A DNA stretch of 64,000 nucleotides from Streptomyces sp. WMMB 322 (GTDB lineage Bacteria; Actinomycetota; Actinomycetes; Streptomycetales; Streptomycetaceae), in assembly GCF_900090145.1 (NCBI RefSeq), contig NZ_FMHI01000018.1, positions 62,001 to 126,000 on the forward strand. Reading direction: 5' to 3'. The translations under genes were made by a program, and so were the position numbers. Below are positions 58,308 through 64,000 of the stretch, piece by piece. The notes beneath the pieces were generated by a model. The model saw nothing but the letters and a program-made list of their open reading frames with translations. It was not told where the DNA came from and did not search any database. Positions within the stretch are counted from its first letter, which is position 1. Each line of letters opens with the position of its first letter.

Positions 58308-59665
58308 GGCTGGATCTCCTCCTCGGACGCGGACTCCCGCGGGGGCTGCTGCTTCTCGTCCTGCTGCCCGGGTTCCTGGTCGAACTCGTCCGTCACCAAG
58401 GGCTCCTTGCCCTCCTCGCCGCTCCAGCGGACCGTGAGCGCCCCGAGCGCCTCCTCCTGCTCGAGGGAGACGGCCCGCTCACGGAAAAGCTCCAGGAGGG
58501 CGAGGAAGCGTGCGACGACGGTCAGCGTGTCCGGGGCGTCCTGCGTGAGGCGCTGGAAGCTGACCTCGCCCAGCTCCCGCAGCAGCGCCACCACGACCTC
58601 CGCCTGCTCCCGCACGCTCACCAGGGGTGCGTGGATGTGCTCCACGTACACCTGCGGCTTCGGCTTCGGCTGCATCGCCTTCACCGCGAGACGGGCGAAG
58701 CCCTCCGGACCGATGCTGATGGCCACTTCGGGCAGCAGCTCCGCGTGGTGGGGCTCCAGACCGACCGTGCGGGGGTGGCGGTGCGCCTCCTGCGCCATGC
58801 GTCCGGCGAAGATCCCGGCGATCTCCTTGTACGCGCGGTACTGGAGCAGCCGCGCGAACAGGAGGTCACGGGCCTCCAGAAGCGCGAGGTCCGCCTCGTC
58901 CTCGACCTCGGCGGCCGGCAGCAGTCTCGCGGCCTTCAGGTCGAGCAACGTCGAGGCGACGACGAGGAATTCGGTGGTCTGGTCGAGGTCCCAGTCGGGG
59001 CCCATGGCGTGGATGTAGGCCATGAACTCGTCGGTCACCTTCGAAAGAGCGACCTCCGTGACGTCCAGCTTGTGCTTCGAGATCAGCTGGAGCAGCAGGT
59101 CGAAGGGGCCCTCGAAGTTGTCGAGGACGACCTTGAAGCGCCCGTCGTCGGGCTGATCCTCTTCCTGATCTCTCCGCTCATCCGGTTCAGCCGGTTCAGC
59201 TCGTTCAAGCGATTCGGGCTGTTCATCCGGTTCGTGCGGCCGCGGGTCCGCGCCGGGGGGCGTGGCGGCTCCGGCACCGGTCTCGCCGAGGAACTCGGTG
59301 ACGGTTGCGGTGCCCGACTCCGGCCGCTCTTCCGCGAGTTCCGGCTCGCGCCCTGCCTCTGCCGCGGGCCGCGGTTCCGCCATGGGTTCCGGCATGGGTT
59401 CCGGCAGTTCCGGCTCCGGCGACGCGGGGGCGGGGGCCGGCACGGTCCCGGGTCCCGGTGCGAGCTGCTGCTCCGGTCCGGCCGGCGGCGCCGGTACGGG
59501 CTCCCCCGCGGCCTGAGGCTCCGGCTCACCGGGACGCTCCTCGACGGGCCCCGGCTCCCTCCCGGGGAGCCCGGCGCCGGGCGACGACGACGTACCCGGT
59601 CCCCGCCCGAGGGAGCGGCGGGCGGCGCGGGGCGTCGTGCGGTCGTGGTCGTCAGGACTGGGCAT
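58304..59665 (-). CDS. scpA: Segregation and condensation protein A with long disordered N-terminus
   Basis: A 453-residue ScpA (kleisin). The core starts at about residue 190 with GRFKVVLDNFEGPFDLLLQL and STLLDLKAARLLPAAEVEDE, then SVREQAEVVVALLRELGEVS and VVARFLALLELFRERAVSLE near the end. It bridges the two SMC heads. The first 175 residues are Pro/Glu/Ala-rich with repeated PEPELPEPMPEPMAEP, acidic and probably disordered; standard ScpA has about 250-280 residues. The ATG at 59665 is used; another at 59713 exists. No clear ribosome site is seen. Confidence 0.93.
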   Translation of the reverse strand: MPSPDDHDRTTPRAARRSLGRGPGTSSSPGAGLPGREPGPVEERPGEPEPQAAGEPVPAPPAGPEQQLAPGPGTVPAPAPASPEPELPEPMPEPMAEPRPAAEAGREPELAEERPESGTATVTEFLGETGAGAATPPGADPRPHEPDEQPESLERAEPAEPDERRDQEEDQPDDGRFKVVLDNFEGPFDLLLQLISKHKLDVTEVALSKVTDEFMAYIHAMGPDWDLDQTTEFLVVASTLLDLKAARLLPAAEVEDEADLALLEARDLLFARLLQYRAYKEIAGIFAGRMAQEAHRHPRTVGLEPHHAELLPEVAISIGPEGFARLAVKAMQPKPKPQVYVEHIHAPLVSVREQAEVVVALLRELGEVSFQRLTQDAPDTLTVVARFLALLELFRERAVSLEQEEALGALTVRWSGEEGKEPLVTDEFDQEPGQQDEKQQPPRESASEEEIQP

Positions 59666-59755
59666 CGCGGGGCAGCGTACTGGGGAGGAGCCGGTCAGGG
59701 CGTTCCGGCTCACTCATCTGCCCGCGCTTTCGGATGTGGTGGCGCACAGGAATGT

Positions 59756-60574
59756 TCAGCGCCCCCGCAGCCGCCGTACGAGAATGCTCGCGTCCCCGCG
59801 GGATTCCAGGTCGGCCAGGACGACGGCCACGGCCTCACGCACGATGCGGCCACGGTCCACGGCCAGTCCGTGCTCGCCGCGCAGCACGAGGCGGGCGTGC
59901 TCCAGGTCCATCAGTTCCTCTGCGGAGACGTAGACCGTGATCTTCTCGTCGTGCCGTTCACGGCCGCTGGGGCGCCTGTTGGCGCCGCGCCCCCCGCGCC
60001 GGGGTGAACCGGCAGCCTGCTGACGGGACCTGGGCTCGGCCGCCCGCGGACTCTTCGGCTGCTGCGGTGACTTCGGGCCGCCGGCCGCAGCCGTCTGCCC
60101 GGTCCGCCGGGAGGGGATGTCCGCGCCCGGGGGGCCCGCCTGGCCGCCTCCGCCCGAGGAGCCGGCCGCAGCCTGCGACGTGCCCTGGCCCGGCACCGCC
60201 GGGCGCGGCGCGGACCGGCTCGCCAGTCCTTCGCCGCCCTCACGGCCGGTGTGTTCGCCGACGCCCGCCGCGGCGGGGCCTCCGGGCGCCGCTCCGGCCT
60301 CCGCGGCGGACTCGTCGCCCTCTCCCGCGGCGCTGTGCTCGCTCTGCCCGCCGTCCTCGGTGAGGCCGCCCCCGGCTGTGTCGTCGCCGGCTGCGGCGTC
60401 CGCGGCGCCCGCTGAGTCCTGTTCACCGGCGGGCGCCGGAACCCGCGTGGCGGACTGTGCGCTCTTGCCGGACGGCTCCTCACCGTTGGCGTGGTTCTGG
60501 TTGGCGGGGGACGACGGCTGGACCGCTGAGCCCCCGGTCGTACGGAACAATTCGTCAGCTGCAGGAAGACTCAC
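59756..60574 (-). CDS. Disordered protein with C-terminal ribbon-helix-helix-like segment, coupled to parA
   Basis: A 272-residue protein of unknown function. The first 200 residues are low-complexity (Ala, Gly, Ser, Pro, Gln). The last 65 begin with HDEKITVYVSAEELMDLEHA and continue VDRGRIVREAVAVVLADLES, the beta-strand plus two helices pattern of RHH DNA-binding proteins. The GTG overlaps the parA stop by 4 nt. A ParA-type ATPase followed by a small DNA-binding partner is the usual pattern for segregation pairs, so it may act as a ParB substitute. There is no ParB motif and no parS site seen. Confidence 0.72.
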   Translation of the reverse strand: MSLPAADELFRTTGGSAVQPSSPANQNHANGEEPSGKSAQSATRVPAPAGEQDSAGAADAAAGDDTAGGGLTEDGGQSEHSAAGEGDESAAEAGAAPGGPAAAGVGEHTGREGGEGLASRSAPRPAVPGQGTSQAAAGSSGGGGQAGPPGADIPSRRTGQTAAAGGPKSPQQPKSPRAAEPRSRQQAAGSPRRGGRGANRRPSGRERHDEKITVYVSAEELMDLEHARLVLRGEHGLAVDRGRIVREAVAVVLADLESRGDASILVRRLRGR

Positions 60575-61764
60575 TCGGCGTGGCACCGGGCGAGCACCTC
60601 CCTGGCCAGCTGGCGATAAGCGGCTGCACCCACGGAGTTGGAGGCGTACGTCGTGATCGGCTCTCCCGCGACGGTCGTCTCCGGGAAGCGGACGGTGCGT
60701 CCGATGACCGTGTGGTAGACGTTGTCGTCGAAGGCCTCGACGACACGCGCCAGAACCTCGCGGCTGTGCACCGTCCGCGAGTCGTACATCGTCGCCAGGA
60801 TGCCGTCGAGCTCCAGCTCCGGGTTGAGCCGCTCCTGCACCTTCTCGATCGTCTCGGTGAGCAGGGCGACACCGCGCAGCGCGAAGAACTCGCACTCCAG
60901 CGGCACGATCACCTTGTGCGCCGCCGTGAGCGCGTTCACGGTCAGCAGACCGAGCGAGGGCTGGCAGTCGATGACGATGAAGTCGTAGTCGTTCAGCAGG
61001 GGCTGGAGGGCGCGCTGCAGTGTCGACTCGCGGGCGACCTCGCTCACGAGCTGAACTTCGGCCGCCGAGAGGTCGATGTTGCTCGGCAGCAGGTCCATTC
61101 CCGCCACGGCCGTCTTCAGCAGCACCTCGTCGGGTGCCAGGCCGCGCTCCATCAGGAGGTTGTAGACCGTGAGTTCGAGCTCCATCGGATTCACGCCGAG
61201 GCCCACCGACAGCGCCCCCTGGGGGTCGAAGTCGACGAGCAGCACGCGCCGTCCGTACTCCGCGAGCGCCGCGCCCAGGTTGATGGCGGAGGTCGTCTTG
61301 CCGACGCCGCCCTTCTGGTTGCACATCGCGATGATCTTCGCCGGGCCCGGTTCGCTGACCGGGCCGGGGATCGGGAAGTACGGGAGCGGGCGCCCTGTCG
61401 GGCCGATCCGCTCGCGGCGCTGCCGGGCGGCGTCGGGCGCGAGCGTGGCCGCGTACTCGGGATCCGGTTCGTACTCCGCGTCCGGGTCGTAGAAGTGCCC
61501 TTCGGGCAGCTCGCCGTAGGGGACGCGGTGCGGGTCACTGTAGTCGGCGAGTTCGGCGGACTCGTCGCCCGCCGAGTTGCCGGCCATGGCGTTCACTTGG
61601 CGGCCGTCCATGCTCTGTTGGGCTGTAGTGGTCGGTGCTGCGTTCTGGTGGGCGGCGAAGGTGCGGACAGCGACGGAGCCGACACCCTCGGACCCCGAGG
61701 ACTCCTGGCCCCGTGCAGGTGCTCCTGGTCGACCACCCCCGGGAGAAAATGTCGACTCATTCAC
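60571..61764 (-). CDS. ParA/Soj family ATPase
   Basis: A 397-residue P-loop ATPase. The deviant Walker A is in MCNQKGGVGKTTSAINL (about residue 150), the Walker A' LLVDFDPQGALSVGL, and the Walker B region YDFIVIDCQPSLGLLTV. The lysine of KGGVGKT is typical of dimerising Soj proteins. The first 145 residues are an extra disordered segment with an acidic YDPDAEYEPDPEYAATL. The GTG at 61764 has GGAGG 11 nt upstream. It heads the RHH-scpA-scpB-rluB operon. It is the second, chromosome-internal ParA class (not the oriC parAB), whose role in streptomycetes is not well defined. Confidence 0.9.
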   Translation of the reverse strand: MNESTFSPGGGRPGAPARGQESSGSEGVGSVAVRTFAAHQNAAPTTTAQQSMDGRQVNAMAGNSAGDESAELADYSDPHRVPYGELPEGHFYDPDAEYEPDPEYAATLAPDAARQRRERIGPTGRPLPYFPIPGPVSEPGPAKIIAMCNQKGGVGKTTSAINLGAALAEYGRRVLLVDFDPQGALSVGLGVNPMELELTVYNLLMERGLAPDEVLLKTAVAGMDLLPSNIDLSAAEVQLVSEVARESTLQRALQPLLNDYDFIVIDCQPSLGLLTVNALTAAHKVIVPLECEFFALRGVALLTETIEKVQERLNPELELDGILATMYDSRTVHSREVLARVVEAFDDNVYHTVIGRTVRFPETTVAGEPITTYASNSVGAAAYRQLAREVLARCHAE

Positions 61765-62160
61765 AAGTCGTCCTACCTCCTTGGCGACCAGGGAACTTCT
61801 AGACAGGTCAGCGTGACACCATGCCGACGATTGGCGACTCTATGGCGTGTCGGCGGTTCGCAGCAACACAATCCACCGGAGACGGCACGATGTGTCGAGC
61901 TGCGAACACTTCGCTGTCAAGAGGCAATGCGGGTCGGGGCACCCCTGCGAAGCGGGCGCCGGAGCGCCCGGAGACACGTGAACGCCGCGGCCCCGCCCCG
62001 CGGTTGAGCGGCTGTCACCCACCCGGGACCACCCGGGAAGCACCCGGAAACGCGTCACCGGCCCGGCCGCCGCAGCGGCGGCGGACGGACCGGTGGACGG
62101 CCGGTGACCTGCCGTCAACGGCAGGCCCGCGGCATTGACTTGCCGGGTTGACGTGCCGAA
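61765..62160. other. Intergenic region upstream of the ParA operon, 396 bp
   Basis: Between the ParA gene and the leftward ald gene, with ald ending at 62161. A possible leftward promoter reads TTGCTG (61866-61861), 18 bp, TAGAGT (61842-61837). A GCGAA-GTG-TTCGC hairpin (minus strand) lies at about 61903-61915, close to a TTGACA. The ald-proximal end has the hairpin at 62114-62152. No gene was found. Confidence 0.5.
62114..62152. terminator. Hairpin just past the ald stop
   Basis: GTCAACGGCA (62114-62123) pairs with TGCC-GG-GTTGAC (62141-62152) with a two-base bulge. It is 9 bp beyond the ald stop on its transcript. Two TTGACnTGCCG repeats lie in the right half. Possible terminator of ald or, less likely, a protein site. 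Confidence 0.45.
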
Positions 62161-63285
62161 TCAGCCCAGCAGCGTGCCGAGTTCACGGCTGCCGAGACCG
62201 TGGGCCTCGGCGACGGGCCCGTAATAGACCTCTCCGTCATGGACGTTGAGCCCCTTGGCCAGCGTCCCGTCCCGGCGAAGTGCGTCGCGCCAGCCGCAGT
62301 TGGCCAGCTCGACGATGTAGGGAAGCGTCGCGTTGGTCAGCGCGTACGTCGACGTACTGGGCACGGCGCCCGGCATGTTGGCGACGCAGTAGAAGACCGA
62401 CTCGTGCACCTGGAAGGTCGGCTCGGCGTGCGTCGTCGGCCGGGCGTCCTCGAAACAGCCGCCCTGATCGATGGCGATGTCGACAAGAACACTTCCCGGC
62501 TTCATGCGGGAGACCAGCTCGTTGCTCACCAGCTTCGGCGCCTTCGCACCCGGGATCAGCACCGCGCCGACGACCAGGTCCGCCTCGAGGACGGCACGCT
62601 CCAGTTCGTAGGCGTTGGAGGCGACCGTGCTCACCTTGGTGCCGAAGATGCGGTCGGCCTCGCGCAGCTTGTTGACGTCCTTGTCGAGGAGCGTGACATG
62701 GAAGCCCAGTCCGATGGCGATCTGCGTGGCGTTCCAGCCGGAGACGCCGCCGCCGATGACGACGGCCCGCCCGGCCGCCACACCCGGCACACCGCCGGGC
62801 AGCACACCGCGGCCGCCGGCGGAACGCATCAGGTGGTAGGCGCCGACCTGCGGGGCGATGCGGCCGGCGACCTCGGACATCGGAGCGAGCAGCGGCAGTG
62901 CGCGGCCGGCCGTCTCGACCGTCTCGTAGGCGATCGCCGTCGTGCCCGATTCCAGGAGCGCCTCGGTGCACTCCCTGGATGCGGCCAGATGGAGATAGGT
63001 GAAGAGCGTCTGGTCCTTGCGCAGCCGCCCGTACTCCTCGGCGACCGGCTCCTTGACCTTCAGCAGCATGTCGGCGGTGGACCAGACCTCGTCGGCGGAG
63101 CCCAGGATGACGGCTCCGGCTGCGACGTACTCCTCGTCCGGGATGGAGGAGCCGAGTCCGGCTCCGCTCTCCACCGTGACCTGGTGTCCGTTGCGTACGA
63201 GTTCGTGCGCCCCGGCCGGGGTGATGGCCACGCGGAACTCGTTGTTCTTGACCTCGCGGGGGATGCCGACCTTCACGTCGATCAC
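62161..63285 (-). CDS. ald: Alanine dehydrogenase
   Basis: A 374-residue NAD-dependent enzyme interconverting L-alanine and pyruvate plus ammonia. VKVGIPREVKNNEFRVAITP opens the protein; catalytic Lys in LLKVKEP, His in TYLHLAAS; the NAD fold is VIGGGVSGWNATQIAIGLG, and SVLVDIAIDQGGCFED follows. The length is as expected (370-375). The GTG at 63285 has AAGGACC upstream. It often helps in nitrogen assimilation and energy poising during sporulation or oxygen limitation. Its leader (63286-63500) is AT-rich. Confidence 0.96.
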   Translation of the reverse strand: MIDVKVGIPREVKNNEFRVAITPAGAHELVRNGHQVTVESGAGLGSSIPDEEYVAAGAVILGSADEVWSTADMLLKVKEPVAEEYGRLRKDQTLFTYLHLAASRECTEALLESGTTAIAYETVETAGRALPLLAPMSEVAGRIAPQVGAYHLMRSAGGRGVLPGGVPGVAAGRAVVIGGGVSGWNATQIAIGLGFHVTLLDKDVNKLREADRIFGTKVSTVASNAYELERAVLEADLVVGAVLIPGAKAPKLVSNELVSRMKPGSVLVDIAIDQGGCFEDARPTTHAEPTFQVHESVFYCVANMPGAVPSTSTYALTNATLPYIVELANCGWRDALRRDGTLAKGLNVHDGEVYYGPVAEAHGLGSRELGTLLG

Positions 63286-63502
63286 GGTCCTTGACTTCGG
63301 GTTGTTTCGGAAGCGCCCGCGCCTGTGGGCGCGGAAGCATCCGTGGCGCACATCCCGGTACGGCGGCATAAGAAGCCCATGGGAGGTATATGCCGGCTTG
63401 TCGCATGGACGGCCACGGCTCCGCCAGTCTAATGAAGGATCGTTCGCTGTCCAGCCTTACAAACAACCAATTTTTTCTGTCACAGCTATTAGTTTCTTAG
63501 GT
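63286..63502. promoter_or_regulatory. AT-rich leader/promoter region of ald
   Basis: About 217 bp, of which 63455-63505 is the most AT-rich stretch of the window (ACAAACAACCAATTTTTTCT, then AGCTATTAGTTTCTTAGG). It holds the ald promoter and the end of the TPR gene transcript. On the minus strand GTGACA, an 18-bp spacer and TAAGGC are a possible pair. I cannot define the operator of an AldR/Lrp regulator. Confidence 0.4.
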
Positions 63503-64000
63503 CTACTCCATGCGCACCGTCAGATCGTGCGCATCCAGCAGCTCTTCGGCGGCACGGCGGTGCTTTCCGCCTTCCCTAACGTCCCCCGTCCGGTCGCACG
63601 CGTCGGCAAGCCGAAGCAGCAGGGCCGCGCGCAGCCGGACGTCCTCCCCGTCCCGCAGGGCCTGGAGCGCCTGACGGCACAAGCGCACCGTCTCCTGCGG
63701 ACGTCCCGCGCGCTCGTGCACCCTGGCGAGTTCGGCCAGCGCACGGGCGTGGGCAGCCGCGTCGCCCAGCCTCCGGAAGTTCGCCGCCGACGCACGCCAC
63801 TCGCGCAGTGCCTCCCCGAAGTGCCCGGCGGCGGTGTGCACCGCACCCAGCCGTCCGTGGAGCCGGGCCGCGGCGGCAGCGGCGTCCCGGGTCTGGTGGT
63901 GGGCGAGGGCGCGGCCGTACCAGTCGGCCGCGCGCTCCAGATCGCCCATGTCCTCGTAGGTGGACCCGATGGACTCCAGGGCGCGCGCCGCGGCGTGGTG
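63503..64000 (-). CDS. Tetratricopeptide repeat protein, C-terminal part (truncated by the window edge)
   Basis: The last 165 codons of a leftward gene; its start lies beyond base 64000. The visible residues carry at least four TPR motifs in register of 34-40: DMGDLERAADWYGRALAHHQ, LHGRLGAVHTAAGHFGEALR, ALAELARVHERAGRPQETVR and LLLRLADACDRTGDVREGGK. Streptomycetes carry such repeats at the C-terminus of AfsR/SARP-type regulators and of NB-ARC proteins, so a regulatory protein is plausible. No DNA-binding or ATPase part is in view. Confidence 0.75.
   Translation of the reverse strand, partial: HHAAARALESIGSTYEDMGDLERAADWYGRALAHHQTRDAAAAAARLHGRLGAVHTAAGHFGEALREWRASAANFRRLGDAAAHARALAELARVHERAGRPQETVRLCRQALQALRDGEDVRLRAALLLRLADACDRTGDVREGGKHRRAAEELLDAHDLTVRME

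Noticed and set aside
61765..62160. parS-like site near ParA
   Set aside because: The GTTTCACGTGAAAC consensus is not present here or elsewhere that I can find in the window.

Overview
This window is high-GC (about 70% or more) actinobacterial chromosome and almost certainly comes from a Streptomyces or a close relative. The evidence is GC-biased codons, many GTG and some TTG starts, GGAGG-type ribosome sites, and streptomycete families (SAV2177-type methyltransferase, a SepF paralogue, an RWYRW-ending hydrophobic mini-protein, a streptogrisin-type protease, a sortase-type LAETG anchor). From memory, the order hmgA ... dnaE2 ... second sepF ... der-cmk-tyrA-aroH ... rluB-scpB-scpA ... parA ... 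ald matches the S. coelicolor SCO1715-SCO1773 segment. It is therefore mostly core chromosome, not a mobile island. I saw no rRNA, tRNA, insertion sequence, prophage or CRISPR array.

Layout. 1-3.6 kb: a leftward acyl-CoA/lipid catabolism operon (SDR, acyl-CoA synthetase, TetR, quinone oxidoreductase). 3.8-8.5 kb: SAM methyltransferase, a MaoC hydratase and a TetR gene sharing a palindromic operator, a second TetR and a TauE-type exporter. 8.7-15.4 kb: a leftward run of molybdopterin oxidoreductase, MFS carrier, aldehyde dehydrogenase and zinc alcohol dehydrogenase, with a perfect 25-bp palindrome at the MFS/ALDH junction. 15.6-17.8 kb: homogentisate dioxygenase and a GntR regulator. 17.9-24.7 kb: K+ channel, an orphan Type ISP restriction-modification C-terminal protein, an AAA ATPase, a NADAR protein, a short GntR and a GNAT. 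24.7-31.7 kb: a mostly extracytoplasmic block (MarP-like protease, AMIN-like secreted protein, cell-wall-anchored LPMO, lipase) with an rRNA/tRNA methyltransferase and two PPOX flavoproteins.

31.7-36.7 kb is a mutasome operon: dnaE2 and a catalytically dead imuB-like Y-family gene, translationally coupled and preceded by a perfect actinobacterial LexA box. 36.9-46.8 kb: phosphoesterase, asd, a secreted serine protease, a SepF paralogue, a DHA2 drug exporter, PAP2 phosphatase, an I78 protease inhibitor, and a WYL regulator with a perfect 19-bp inverted repeat in its leader. 46.9-51.3 kb: a hydrophobic mini-protein, a glycosyltransferase pair and two unknowns.

51.4-62.2 kb is a long leftward housekeeping tract: aroH-tyrA, cmk-plsC-der, and parA-RHH-scpA-scpB-rluB. 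Most stops and starts overlap by 1-4 nt. It couples aromatic amino acid synthesis, nucleotide and membrane supply, ribosome assembly and chromosome segregation. The window ends with alanine dehydrogenase and a truncated TPR protein.

The most unusual signals are regulatory or architectural rather than a new gene cluster. They are the perfect palindromes at 11435 and 46783, a seven-codon upstream ORF coupled to hmgA, a probable CTG start, tandem repeats at 20565 and 22374, and large disordered N-terminal extensions running through the parA-scpAB-rluB operon.
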